Source: Saussurea involucrata (lineage: Eukaryota; Streptophyta; Magnoliopsida; Asterales; Asteraceae). Taken from it: a stretch of 64,000 nucleotides of DNA. Shown one piece after another: positions 44,212-56,727 of the stretch (the stretch's first letter is position 1; every line of letters begins with the position of its first letter). The DNA is taken from contig CM066314.1 of the NCBI GenBank assembly GCA_033807775.1, positions 145,937,429 through 146,001,428 of the forward strand, given 5' to 3'. The notes below the pieces were generated by a model. It was given only the letters and a program-made list of their open reading frames with translations, did no database searches and had not been told where the DNA came from. Position numbers and translations under genes: made by a program.

Positions 44212-44902
44212 TTAGTCATTCATTGAATGATACATCACTACAAGTGACGGAGATACGCAATTTAAATAACGGAAAATCCAAATCTTTTAAAATTGTATCT
44301 AGAATGACTGGAAAAGTGGAAACAAGGCCATATATAATTTGATCATTATGAACAAATCCAAAATCCTTGTAGACAAAGCCAATCATCATTTCCCAACCAT
44401 GGGGCGAATGAAATCCAATACATAAATCAGTTAATAAAAGAAGAGAAAAAGCTTTTATTGTGTCACTTAAGTTATATAGGAATTCCTGAGCCCAAGAGTT
44501 AAGAATAACAAGTTCTTTATTACCTAAAATAGAATAACCACTTAGAGTAATGAAACAGATTATATTTGTCGAGAAGTGCAAAATCGTATGAATACGACCC
44601 TCGTTGTGTATCTTGATTAATTGGATTGTTTCTTTGTGAATTCCTATACGAAGGTTTTGTAGATGTGTCTCCGAGTATTCCTTGATCATTTCCTCTAAGA
44701 AGAGGAGTTCCTCTAATTCTATGAATTTTTCTAGAATACTCTTTTCTTTAATATCATTCAAAAAAGTTTCGGATTGCCTAGTATTCCACCAATTAGTAAC
44801 CCAGGATTCCAAACTTTTTTGAAATGAGAGAGAAATCCACCAGGGCAAAAATACTATAGATGCAAGAAATAAAATAGGAGTGAATGCTTTCTTTTTTGCC
44901 CT
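44212..44902 (-). pseudogene. cemA: cemA, plastid envelope membrane protein (start lost, C-terminal frameshift)
   Basis: Most of the protein is one open frame (44902-44216). The start codon reads AGG (44900-44902) in place of ATG before AKKKAF. Near 44275 one extra base shifts the frame, so the last ~20 residues (normally a membrane segment) are replaced. CemA is an inner-envelope protein linked to proton extrusion and inorganic carbon uptake. It lies downstream of ycf4 and upstream of petA, as in plastomes. Confidence 0.92.
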
Positions 44903-45740
44903 TTTTTCATCTGTGAATTGTTAATAAACCCATCTCATTCATCGACTCTGTGTAATCTAATATTTCTCTCACGCATCAGTTCTATTACAAGTTATCGAAC
45001 CTATGAATCTATGCACTCTTTTTTATTTGTGATTTCGTGGTTAGACCTTGAATCTCGAAAAAAATACAGAAATATGCGAAAAATTCGAATGAATAAATAA
45101 TCAAAAATATTGTTTCCCTATATCTCAATTGGCCAAATTCGAAGCACATATCTCCTTTCGATGAATGCCCAGAAGAATTTAAATAATGAATATGAATATT
45201 ATTCATATTTTGAGACGAAATAACTCCTTTTCTATCATTATATCAAAATATCTTATATTTCAAAAAAATGTAACTGACTATGAGTAGTCAGGGATAGAAT
45301 AATTGAGGGAAATTTCTGAAGAATATTGTGAAAAATGAGTGGCAAAAAACGATAAATTGGCTAGTTATCATTATAAGAGATCCAATTTTTTGGTCATTAA
45401 GAAGCACAAAAAGTATAAAAAGAAACTTCTAAAAAATTACAAGATATGATCTATCTGAATCTAAAGTCTCAATTCCAACAAGTAAAAAAGGGGGGAATTT
45501 CCTTATTTCGAAATGGTTGATTATGAGATATTTCGATTTATTTCTGATTTTTTATTGAATTGAGTTGTGTATTTCGATACATATAAAAGATCCCCAAAAG
45601 AGTTTTATTTTATACTTGTTGCATATATGTCTGCTTTGACTCGAATGAATGTTCTGAAGAAACCTCAATTAAGTTATGTTATAGAAAAAGAGGATTCTTG
45701 CGTTTTTACCCTCCTGCTGAGAAAGCATTGATTTCTTGGC
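44903..45740. other. ycf4-cemA spacer of the NUPT
   Basis: Plastid intergenic DNA, AT-rich. No gene seen. Confidence 0.8.
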
Positions 45741-46289
45741 TCATTTCTTAAAATATTCAATTGGTACACGCAAGAAATAGGCCAATTCAGCAGCTTTTTG
45801 TTCCATTTCCTGTGGAGTAAAATTCTCATCAGTACGAGTCAATGGAATGGCTCCCTGGCCTCTGATATCCATATAAAGGACACGACGAGCATAAATACCC
45901 TCTTTAACTTCTATTCTGACGGTCTGAATATCTTTTATAAGAAATCGGAGGAAGACCCGACGATTTTTTCCAAGAAATCCCCATCGAAAGATACACACTA
46001 TTCCGTCTTTTCTATCAAATCGATCATAACCACTACCTACATTCCACGAAATTGTGCACCATAAATAGGAGCTAATAAAAAGACCCGTGATCCCATAGAA
46101 AGACATCACAATTCCTTGTGGAAAAAAAACTATTTCCTGAGATGGAAATAAAGATATCAAATTTCTACCATGATAACCGGAGGTTCCAACCAACAAGAAT
46201 CCTAATGAACCTAAAAAAAGGATAACAGCCCAGCGGAAATTACTTGTTTTTCGAGCCCCCGTTATAGGTTCTATCCATATATGTTCTGA
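45741..46289 (-). pseudogene. ycf4: ycf4, photosystem I assembly protein (5' end missing)
   Basis: Plastid homology begins at SEHIWIEPITG (about codon 5) and continues through the two membrane helices and the conserved GYDRFDRKDGIVCIFRWG to near the C-terminus. There a one-base loss changes the ending to PIEYFKK. The codons upstream in the same frame are retrotransposon-derived. Ycf4 is a thylakoid protein needed to assemble photosystem I. The NUPT ends here. Confidence 0.92.
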
Positions 46290-48179
46290 CACATCTTCTA
46301 CCAACGAGCGTTCATCGCCGTTGCGTATTGAACAAGCCATGGTGGACCCAGCCATGCATAGCACAACCCCTCTCAGCCACTCATCGACATCTCAATTTGC
46401 CGGTGTTTCATTTTACACAGGGGATTTAGCTCATATGCTATCGGCGACACTCGGTGTCTGCCGGTATTGAACAAGGTAGGCTCCTTCCCCGATCACCGCC
46501 TTTTATTCCATGCACGTTGAGTCTAGAGCCATTTGGACATACATCTTTTCCTAGGCCACGCGCGTCGGTATCTCACCAAGTTATGGGCTTTCGTGCCCCA
46601 ACCGGAACACCCCGAGTGCGGCCGCCATTTGTTGGTGCCCCACGAGGATCGGGTGGAAGTCCTATCATAGTCAACACCATGCCAGCTATGAACACAGGCA
46701 GTACGATTGCTACAACCGCTACTTTAACCGGTAACCTAAGTGGTCCGGAGGTTAGTATCATGTTTCCCAATTTTCCACACGAGCAGGTAGTGCGTATGTT
46801 AGGCCCGTATCCGCATTATATCACTGTTCCGCTACTTGCGTCTGCTTTAGGCTCTATCGACCATGCCTACAAGCAACATCGCAATGCCATGCAACAAACG
46901 GTTGACCGACTCGCAAATGAGGTCAGTAGAGCAATAAAGGGAAAAACTATTGCTGAATCATCATCAACTCCTCAGGATCCACCATCCAGCACTCAAACCG
47001 AAACACAACCACCACCATCAGTTCCTTTACACCAAATCCCCACCAATCAACTCAAATCTGAGTTGTTAGCCCGGTTATTAGCACAAGGAGATATGAATAC
47101 GGCGGAAGAAGTTGACCTTGTTGGATTACTCCGACAACAAACCCAACATCAAACCCAACCTCAAACCCAACTGCCCACCAGCACTGACTTCCAAACCTTG
47201 AACAACACCATGAAAGAAATGACCCAAGCCATGCTTTCGGGATACCAAGAGTTATCTAAAAGATTAGTTGTGGTAAAACAGGCGTGTGGAGTTCAGGCTC
47301 AAGCTTCAAACAAAAGAAGACATGATGATCAGGAGGATCCTGATCAACATGAGGGGGAGAAGAGAGCCAGGGTTGGTGAATCAAGTGGCACAGTTGCGGA
47401 AAATGTTGGCGGTTCAACAAACGAGGGGGAAACGGGAGCAGGTGGACCAGGTACTGATGTGGTCCAGGTTGTTGATGACACTGTAGTTCTAGCTGATGTC
47501 ATAACTGGGGTTGAAAAGCCTTCGGTTGTTGACAATAGAACAGTAGACGAAAGGATGGCGGATGCTATGCTCGTTGGTTACATTTATATTGACTCTGAGG
47601 AAGAGCCAGAGACGATGACAGTACAGATCAAAGAGGAAATAGAAGACATATTTGATATCACCGGGGCTTTAGCGATTGCTTCGGATTTCGATAATGACAT
47701 TCCAGATGATACAACTCAACCGCAACCACCGAATGATCAGGGTGCAGGTACTTCCGCTCCTCAGGCTCCAGAAGTTCATGAGAATGCTCCAGCAGTTCAA
47801 GTGAATGCCGATGGCAGAACCAGAGATCCAGTACTCGAAGCTGAACTGGCACTTTATCAGGAGGTGATAGATGCTGAGCCAAGGTATGTGGCTACAGGTG
47901 AAAGGGTAAGGATCTTGATTCCTTATCAAGAGAGCATCAGGAAAGATTTGTTTGTGAAAGACGTCCATAAGATCGACCTAGAAAAGGTATACGGCGTTGA
48001 GAATTGGCCATCTCTTCAAAAGATTGAATTTCTACACGTAATGGGCAACAAAGATCTAGAGACAGTCGTGGTTAGATCTGATAAAGCCATTATGAAGGTG
48101 TTGAAGATAGAGTCATACAAGCTTGTCAACGTCTGGTACCCGCAGTTCACTGTTAGAAGATCTGATGGCTCCGAACACG
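46290..48179 (+). pseudogene. Sirevirus envelope-like ORF of D, middle part
   Basis: After the NUPT, the + strand reads first in one frame (46290-46470, TNERSSPLRIEQAMVD...), then by a frameshift in 46454-48184. The latter has Pro/Thr-rich, Gln-rich (TQHQTQPQTQLP near 47145) and acidic parts and ends in a folded-looking segment (ILIPYQESIRKDLFVKDVHK). The open frame runs four bases into element E, whose insertion at 48179 supplies the stop. Its relation to the envelope-like ORFs of A and C is by position and composition. Confidence 0.6.
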
Positions 48180-50514
48180 TGTAAAGCCCGTATCCCGGTA
48201 TGTGATTTATTAGTATTAATTCTTTTCTTTTAAGTTCGATTTAATGTGGTTTCCATTAACGGGGTTAGTCGAGTTGGACCTAATCGTTAAAATGTCGGAA
48301 TTTTGGGTTAGTTGCGAGAAGGTTTAAGTGGAGGGACTAGAAGTGTCAACGGGCCAAAACATACATAGTTTGGCCCATGCATTCCTAAACCAAACCCAAT
48401 TGTTTTTGAATTGTTTGTGTTGGTAACGTGATGAGCAAACAAAGAAAAAAAAAGAGAAATCACAAAACCCAAAACCGTAACTATGTGTTTTGTGTGTGTT
48501 TGTCGTGATTAGAAAGAAAAGAAAGAAATAGGAATAGAAAAGAAAACCCTATACGGCTTTAGTCCCCCTCCCCTTTGGTTGTAGTCGGCCGTGAGTAAGA
48601 AAAACCGAGAGTAGAGAAGAGGGAGTTCGCCGGAGAAGAGAGAGTTCGCTGGAGAAGAGAGAGTTTGCCGGAGAAGAGAGAGAGACGCCGTCGTTTTGCT
48701 GCCGGAAAAGAGGAGGAAGAAGGGCTCGTCGAGGTAAGTTTGTTTCCTTCTCGATGTTGTCGTTGCTTAAAATTGCCGTGAACCTCCACCACCACCGCCA
48801 CAGCCACGGCTGCCGGCGGTGGGGCCGCCGCTGCACGCCGCTGTGGTGGCGGCAGTGGGTGCGTGGGTGTGTGGGTATGTGCGGGTGTGACGTTGCGGGG
48901 GAGTCGGGAGTGGGTGACATTGGGAGGTCTCGCCGGAGGGTGTTACCGTAACCCTCGTCGCCGCCGCCTACCACCACCGCCGCCGGAGGCGGCAGGGGGT
49001 GGTGCACGGTTGTTGTCCAGCGTAGTACAGCCCTTTCCAGTAAGCTTGTAGGCTGTTCGGGTCTGTTTGGGTTAAGCTATGTCTTAATGGGTTTATAAAC
49101 AATATTTGTCATTTCATGTGAAAACGTTTGTCTGCCACTGTTTTGCGACGACATAACTTTTCCATCGTAGCTCGGATTGAGGCGAATCCGGTGCCCACGG
49201 TTCACATTCTGTGCCGGGCACACTTTTCATGTTTTAGCGGAAGTCCGGTTCGGCCTCTAGCTAGGCGTAATTTGGCTGTTTATACATCAGGTCCGGATGT
49301 GGCAGATTCGTTCCGTTTTAAAAGTCACAGTTTCTGCCACTGTTTTGGGAAAGCCATAACTTCTGTTAGGAATGTCGGATTGGGATGAAACCAGTGCCAA
49401 AAGTTCCCATTCTGAGTCTAGTAAGTTTCTTATGTTTTGCGGAAAAACCAGTTCGGACCGTAGCTAGTGTCAAACTGCTGTTTTATAACGAAAGGTGCTG
49501 TTTTTCGCTGTGCAGTTAATCAGTTTTGTAAAATCCATAATAAATTGTAGAAATATCGTTAGGAGGTGTATAATATGTCCTTGGAACCCTAACTCTGAGC
49601 ACTTTCTGGTTATGAAATTTAATTGAGGATTTTCTGGGTTTATGGAGGTCGGAACAGGTCCCGAACAGACCTGTTTGGTTAGACCGAAAAGTCGTTTTAG
49701 TGACGATTTAAGGGTGCGTCGTGTTTTAGGGTCCGGGTCTCGTGTTAATACGTTTTAACGTTCGTTTAGGTGTCGGGAAGTGATCTTGGATTTGTGGAGC
49801 TTGAATTATTGTTTGTGAGCTAGGCGCGCTTACGAGGTGAGTTCTCTCACTATAACTAATGTCTGTTACTTTTTACATTACGATTTGTACGTGTGTGGTA
49901 GTTTTAATTGTTTGTGATGCGAGACTAAATAGTGGGGCGTCTAGTCGGACCTTTATTGTTATGACTACGCGGGTGGCGTAGGAGTTCGGTGGGGCCGAGG
50001 TTTATATACGCGGGTGGCGTAGTGATTCGGCGGGGCCGAGGTTTATATACGCGGGTGGCGTAGAAACCCGGGGGAGCCGGGTAATGATTGCACGGTTATT
50101 GTGTGGTCGGGTGGACCAACTTATGCCTTTGGGTGGGATGGTGTAGGTATGCATGTTTATGATTTGTTCGTAGACTTGTATGTTGGTTATGTGCATTTAT
50201 CTGTTTAGAGGTGGTGTGGAAATAATTGTGTTATTTATGGTGTCTGAATTCACTAAGCTTCGTGCTTACCCTTTCCCAATAAAATTGTGGTTTCAGGTAC
50301 GAGTGGCTCCAAGGCGTGACGAGTACACACTGGCGCGTGGGAAGAGTTGATTACTTTTATGATTTTAATTTTAGACATATATTCCGCTGTTTATTGTTCG
50401 TAAGGATATTAAATATGAGTTTGCAAATGAGATGATTGAATTATTAATTGAGTTTTTATTAATGAAATGTTACTTTAAAAATTTTAAATTCCTTGTAATT
50501 TTTGGGACGTTACA
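48180..50514 (+). repeat. 5' LTR of element E
   Basis: 2335 bases with a very GC-rich segment at 48780-49010 (runs of CCACCACCGCC type) that gives long spurious frames on both strands. A 41-base tandem triplet lies at 49966-50063. Confidence 0.95.
49966..50063 (+). repeat. Tandem repeat inside the E LTR
   Basis: The core TACGCGGGTGGCGTAG occurs at 49966, 50007 and 50048 (period 41), separated by TTCGG.GGGGCCGAGG. The same array lies in the other LTR at 56179-56276. Confidence 0.92.
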
Positions 50515-50517
50515 ACT

Positions 50518-50529
50518 TGGTATCAGAGC
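50518..50529 (+). promoter_or_regulatory. Primer-binding site of element E
   Basis: TGGTATCAGAGC, complementary to the 3' end of initiator methionine tRNA, three bases after the LTR. Confidence 0.93.
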
Positions 50530-50724
50530 ACGGCTTGAGTGAATCAAACGCATTTCGGTGTGTTTGATCTCAAGTTTGCGGCTATAAAACTTTCTTTAAA
50601 TTTTCTTTAAATTTTTGGGAAATAAAAAGAAGGAAAAATCCGTTTGAGGAACGGTGATCGAGGGAGCAGTGTGTACAGTCAGCCGGAGCCAAGGGGGAAA
50701 GGTACAGTACTTAGTGTATTTATC

Positions 50725-51480
50725 GCTTTCTAGATCATAGGTTATGCATGCTAGACTGCTTATGTGGTTACAATGTACTGTATGTTGATTGCTTGCTAGT
50801 GGGAATTAATGCTAGTTATAATAGGTTGTTAAGTGAAGGCCCTATAGGTTGTATGCAGTAAGAATCATATAGCCTTAGAATATTTGATTTAGTTCTATTG
50901 CGCAGCTCTTGTTTGAGTCCAACCGTTCTAGGATAGAATCTTGTATTCGAATGTCTATTTGATTCACGCTGCATGCGACTGGGTATTCGCGAGGCAACTC
51001 GTTATGGCTAATGGGGATTCCGTGGTAGCAAGGGTAGTGGGATGAGATGAAATTCCTAGTGAGCTAGGAATAGCGTTTACATATGAGTACGTATGCAAAG
51101 TTGCTTTCTAGAACATAGGAGTATGTATGCTAGATTGCTTGGTGCTTAATACACTGTATTGTATGGTTGTTACTTGCTATTAGGAACTTATGCTAACTTT
51201 GATAGGTTGTTAAGCGAATGCACTATAGGTTGTATGCGGTAGGAACCGAATAGCCTTAGAATGTTGGATTTCGTTCTATTGTGCAGCTCTTGTTTGAGTC
51301 CAACCGTTGTAGGATAGAATCTTATATTCGAATGTCTATCTGGTTTCCACTGTATACGATTGTGCGTTCACGAGGCGACTCATCAGGGTTAGTGGGGATT
51401 CCGCCCTAGCAAGGGTAGTGGGGTATTATGTTTATTCCTAGGGAGCTAGGAAGAGTGTGTATATGCGTCAGTATGGTCAT
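50725..51480 (+). repeat. Diverged 378-base tandem dimer in the E interior
   Basis: Two imperfect copies, 50725-51102 and 51103-51480, share blocks such as GATAGGTTGTTAAG-like, CAGCTCTTGTTTGAGTCCAACCGTT and GGATTCCG..TAGCAAGGGTAGTGGG. Non-coding. Confidence 0.8.
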
Positions 51481-54380
51481 ACGTGTATGGTTTTTGTTTG
51501 GGCGAGCAACTACTTGGATACTCGGGATGGGACTCGGAGCGGACAGTGATAGGTGTAGATGGTAGTAGTAGAGCTCCTACTACCGGAAGCACAGGATCAA
51601 TGTTCGAGTCGGGGAAAGTCACGAGGAATCCAAGGAGTTGAGCGTGAGCGTTGTTAGTGTGAGTTATTATGCGCTAATAAATCGTTGTAATATCTACCCA
51701 GAATAGCCATCACAAGGAGGAACAACTATGGTAAACCTACTAGTACAGGTGTGTACTTGTTTTGCTTTGATGGGATGATCGTTGGGGTAGTGTCGAAGGT
51801 TATAATTAGTAGTCGTTGGAATAAAAGGACGATTCTAGTATTAGTCACTTGGAGTGACGATGAGGATGATGTTTGTTTTGGGCCAAGATGGATGATTGTG
51901 CTAGAATCATAGGCTTATAGAGCCGACTTTGATTTGAGGAAAAATCGTTGGGATTATTTGACGTAATTTCCCAACTTGCCTAAGAGGTTTAAATGTCCGG
52001 ATGACGTTAGTGGATCGGAGAGATTTGGAGGAGTAGGAGTCGAGGCGTAGAATGCCGACTGAGTCATGCACAAGGTTTGATTTTGAAATAGATTGTATTA
52101 ACAAATTCTTGTGCTTCAAATCATTTATTGGATGGTGTTTTGGAATTTTGGGAAATGTTCAGCACACACACAAGATTTTGAAATATGGTTTTGAAAGTGT
52201 ATGAAATCGTTTTATCACGGGAGTGCAAACTTTGTTAGAATTTGTCTCATTTCGTTATTTTTTCAACGGTTCTTTCGGGTAAGATGATATCCGTGTTTTG
52301 TGGTGTTTAAAATGTCGGGCAAGTGGCTACGGCTTGTGACTTTAACATTGGAACTCCTCCACATATGTTAGAGTTGAGGCGGAAAGTTACATTCCACGAT
52401 GTCTGTATAAAGCTTTTCGAATGATTTCGTTAAAATAAGTTTTGTTTTACGGCGTCTTGAATCGTGTGAGTTTAATTTCACGAGGTGCATATCTTATTTG
52501 TTTATGTGACCATTTGGGGAAATCTTGGAAATCAATTTAAAGAACCCCACCTTTTGAGATTTTATGAGGTTTTAGTCGATATTTTCAAATGATGGAAACG
52601 GATTGGTTTTTATCTTTAAGTTTGAAACTTACACGAGACAGTTGTGTTTTAACAAAAATGTATTTGTAAACCGTTTCATCGTTTTGTATGACTAGCCGGC
52701 GCGCGTAAGATTTGTCGGTGAACCCTGTGCCACGACATTTTATGTTGGAAAAAGAGGAATTTTGGGGTCAAATGTCGTGGAACTGATTTTGAAATTATGT
52801 GCACACTTTTGTCGCACCCGGTGTAAGGTCGAGCGGTTACTTTAAATACATGTCATGAGTCAATTCATACTAGAACCGTGACAGTTCATTTTCAAAGAAA
52901 TTATTTATTTCGCTTTACGTTTTGTGAGTAAACTAAGCTGCAATGAAATGATTTTCATATGTGGGACGAGCGTGTCCATTTTTGCGTAACTACCGACCTG
53001 GTAATAGTAGTTTTATTGCTTACGGTCTTTTTGAAATGAAAAATCTTGACGTTGAAAATATTTCGAAAATGATTTGGTAAACCATTTGGGAAGTGCGCTT
53101 ATAAGTGTTATGTGTCATTTTGAGAATTTTAAGGGTGTGAGTCCTTTTGGAAAACTCTTTGGTTTAACCCGTGTCGAGGTTGGGACTAATGTTGATTTTA
53201 GAGTATTGCTTGCTTAAACTTTATTTAAACGCGTTTTTTACCGACTTATGGGTCTAGCAAGCGTGGAGCGTTTTGCTCGGTTTTGACTTTGAGATAGTCA
53301 TGGGTCAATTGCACGGTTTTAATGGCTCGATGTGGAGTTTTGTTGATGGGTTGTTTTGTTGCACAGTTTTGCATTTATTGCACGTTGAATATTTACATGT
53401 TTGGGTGAGTGAGTCATTCCGGGATAGGCATGTTGTTGGTAGACTGTTTGCATTGGATCCTTGGTCATGTCAGTCAGTCGTTGGTAATGATCGGTTGAGT
53501 ATTTCGGGGTGGGACCCCGGTATTCTTGTGTTATGACCTTGACTTTCCAGTAGACACTGGGAGGATATAGTCTTGGGCACTTACCTGAGAGGTAGTTCCG
53601 ATGTGTCGGGCCTTGAGACGTACCTGGGAGGTAGGCGTTAAGGCGTATCTTGATACAGTGTAACTAGGTTTCCTAGAGCGAGCGTGGAGGATAAGTAGAC
53701 GGTGGAAGATTGGGTATTCCACACGTGTTGTTAGTGTAGACCGAATTGTGGCGGTTAAGGGAATGATGCCCTTTGTAATTAAGAGAATAAATGCGCAGTA
53801 ACCTTTTTGAAGTAAGTAGTACATTAGGGCGTCGACTTTTGGGCTTAAGGCCAAACACCTTTAGTGTAATCGGAGATTTGTAGCCGATTTTAAAATAATT
53901 ATGGTGATGGTAGTAGTAACCCTGAGATGCTTAATTGTGATGAATGGTTATAGTGGAGTGACCTTCGTGGGTGATTATCAATTTACTGGTTTGATGATGC
54001 GTGTAAGGTAAGTTTTGGGAGTCTATTAGAACTCGTAGGAGTTAATCGACAGTTAATGGTAGGAATGATCGGATCCGAGTATCCAGTTGGGTATAGTGGT
54101 AGGCAACTTTAGAATGGTTAGAGCTTGAGAGTTGACTCGGGATGTATGGAATATCTAAGGTTGGGAGGCAACCGAAGTCGCTTGGCTAGGAATGATTCCA
54201 ATTGTTGGGGTGTCCTGCCGATCATAATTTTAGTGTCCTAGAAGGAGTACGTTAGTTAGAAAAGTATTCGAGAAGTTTTAGAAGGGATTTCAAGTGGACT
54301 TAGGAACCTGAGGTTGAGATGAGGGAGAACTATCCGGAGCTATTCGTAGGCAGAGACTTCGAGGACGAAGTCTGATCCAA
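51481..54380 (+). other. Remaining interior of element E
   Basis: About 2.9 kb without a recognisable gene. The only coding-like trace is the last 30 bases (DFEDEV-stop-SKWG), read as a decayed pol end. Confidence 0.75.
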
Positions 54381-54392
54381 GTGGGGGAGAGT
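54381..54392 (+). promoter_or_regulatory. Polypurine tract of element E
   Basis: GTGGGGGAGAGT immediately before the 3' LTR. Confidence 0.9.
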
Positions 54393-56727
54393 TGTAAAGC
54401 CCGTATCCCGGTATGTGATTTATTAGTATTAATTCTTTTCTTTTAAGTTCGATTTAATGTGGTTTCCATTAACGGAGTTAGTCGAGTTGGACCTAATCGT
54501 TAAAATGTCGGAATTTTAGGTTAGTTGCGAGAAGGTTTAAGTGGAGGGACTAGAAGTGTCAACGGGCCAAAACATACATAGTTCGGCCCATGCATTCCTA
54601 AACCAAACCCAATTGTTTTTGAATTGTTTGTGTTGGTAACGTGATGAGCAAACAAAGAAAAAAAAAGAGAAATCACAAAACCCAAAACCGTAACTATGTG
54701 TTTTGTGTGTGTTTGTCGTGATTAGAAAGAAAAGAAAGAAATAGGAATAGAAAAGAAAACCCTATACGGCTTCTTCCCCCTCCCCTTTGGTTGTAGTCGG
54801 CCGTGAGTAAGAAAAACCGAGAGTAGAGAAGAGGGAGTTCGCCGGAGAAGAGAGAGTTCGCTGGAGAAGAGAGAGTTTGCCGGAGAAGAGAGAGAGACGC
54901 CGTCGTTTTGCTGCCGGAAAAGAGGAGGAAGAAGGGCTCGTCGAGGTAAGTTTGTTTCCTTCTCGATGTTGTCGTTGCTTAAAATTGCCGTGAACCGCCA
55001 CCACCACCGCCGCAGCCACGGCTGCCGGCGGTGGGGCCGCCGCTGCACGCCGCTGTGGTGGCGGCAGTGGGTGCGTGGGTGTGTGGGTATGTGCGGGTGT
55101 GACGTTGCGGGGGAGTCGGGAGTGGGTGACGTTGGGAGGTCTCGCCGGAGGGTGTTACCGTAACCCTCGTCGCCGCCGCCTACCACCACCGCCGCCGGAG
55201 GCGGCAGGGGGTGGTGCACGGTTGTTGTCCAGCGTAGTACAGCCCTTTCCAGTAAGCTTGTAGGCTGTTCGGGTCTGTTTGGGTTAAGCTATGTCTTAAT
55301 GGGTTTATAAACAATATTTGTCATTTCATGTGAAAACGTTTGTCTGCCACTGTTTTGCGACGGCCATAACTTTTCCGTCGTAGCTCGGATTGAGGCGAAT
55401 CCGGTGCCCACGGTTCAGATTCTGTGCCGGGCACACTTTTCATGTTTTAGCGGAAGTCCGGTTCGGCATCTATCTAGGCGTAATTTGGCTGTTTATACAG
55501 CAGGTCCGGATGTGGCAGATTCGTTCCGTTTTAAAAGTCACAGTTTCTGCCACTGTTTTGGGAAAGCCATAACTTCTGCTAGGAATGTCGGATTGGGATG
55601 AAACCAGTGCCAAAAGTTCCCATTCTGAGTCTAGTAAGTTTCTTATGTTTTGCGGAAAAACCAGTTCGGACCTTAGCTAGTTTCAAACTGCTGTTTTATA
55701 ACGAAAGGTGCTGTTTTTCGCTGTGCAGTTAATCAGTTTTGTAAAATCCATAATAAATTGTAGAAAAATCGTTAGGATGTGTATAATATGTCCTTGGAAC
55801 CCTAACTCTGAGCACTTTCTGGTTATGAAATTTAATTGAGGATTTTCTGGGTTTATGGAGGTCGGAACAGGTCCCGAACAGACCTGTTTGGTTAGACCGA
55901 AAAGTCGTTTTAGTGATGATTTAAGGGTGCGTCGTGTTTTAGGGTCCGGGTCTCGTGTTAATACGTTTTAACGTTCGTTTAGGTGTCGGGAAGTGATCTT
56001 GGATTTGTTGAGCTTGAATTATTGTTTGTGAGCTAGGCGCGCTTACGATGTGAGTTCTCTCACTATAACTAATGTCGGTTACTTTTAACATTACGATTTG
56101 TACGTGTGTGGTAGTTTTAATTGTTTGTGATGCGAGACTAAATAGTGGGGCGTCTAGTCGGACCTTTATTGTTATGACTACGCGGGTGGCGTAGGAGTTC
56201 GGTGGGGCCGAGGTTTATATACGCGGGTGGCGTAGTGATTCGGCGGGGCCGAGGTTTATATACGCGGGTGGCGTAGAAACCCGGGGGAGCCGGGTAATGA
56301 TTGCACGGTTATTGTGTGGTCGGGTGGACCAACTTATGCCTTTGGGTGGGATGGTGTAGGTATGCATGTTTATGATTTGTTCGTAGACTTGTATGCTGGT
56401 TATGTGCATTTATCTGTTTAGAGGTGGTGTGGAAATAACTGTGTTATTTATGGTGTCTGAATTCACTAAGCTTCGTGCTTACCCTTTCCCAATAAAATTG
56501 TGGTTTCAGGTACGAGTGGCTCCAAGGCGTGACGAGTACACACTGGCGCGTGGGAAGAGTTGATTACTTTTATGATTTTAATTTTAGACATATATTCCGC
56601 TGTTTATTGTTCGTAAGGATATTAAATATGAGTTTGCAAATGAGATGATTGAATTATTAAATGAGTTTTTATTAATGAAATGTTACTTTAAATTTTTTAA
56701 ATTCCTTGTAATTTTTGGGACGTTACA
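54393..56727 (+). repeat. 3' LTR of element E
   Basis: 2335 bases, colinear with 48180-50514 with scattered single-base differences. Followed by the ACACG target copy. Confidence 0.95.

Larger units (their letters stand above)
2793..46289. other. NUPT: nuclear copy of plastid DNA from rps18 to ycf4, split by element A
   Basis: Plastid-derived sequence occupies about 2793-7136 and 42434-46289, roughly 8.2 kb in total. Gene order, strands and spacers match the plastid segment rps18-rpl33-psaJ-trnP-trnW-petG-petL-psbEFLJ-petA-cemA-ycf4. Both ends stop inside genes (rps18 codon ~40, ycf4 codon ~5) and are flanked by retrotransposon sequence. Spacers are retained and the psbL start is still ACG, which plastids edit at RNA level. 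This points to transfer of DNA and not of edited RNA. Nonsense, frameshift and start-loss changes are common. The boundaries are placed by eye within a few bases. Confidence 0.93.
48180..56727 (+). mobile_element. Element E: non-coding LTR retrotransposon (LARD type)
   Basis: Two LTRs of exactly 2335 bases (48180-50514 and 54393-56727), starting TGTAAAGCCCG and ending GGGACGTTACA, with the target duplication ACACG (48175-48179, 56728-56732). A primer-binding site TGGTATCAGAGC and a polypurine tract are present. The 3878-base interior has no ORF above 110 codons and no gag or pol motif, so E cannot move by itself. Near 54354-54385 the frame DFEDEV followed by stop and SKWG resembles the pol end of Tekay-type Ty3/gypsy elements, suggesting its origin. 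The LTRs differ at few positions, so it is recent. Confidence 0.92.

Noticed and set aside
48549..49007. Long Pro/His-rich frame on the minus strand (and its copy at 54722-55219)
   Set aside because: It lies within a GC-rich repeat of the E LTR, occurs in both LTRs, and has other equally long frames on both strands.
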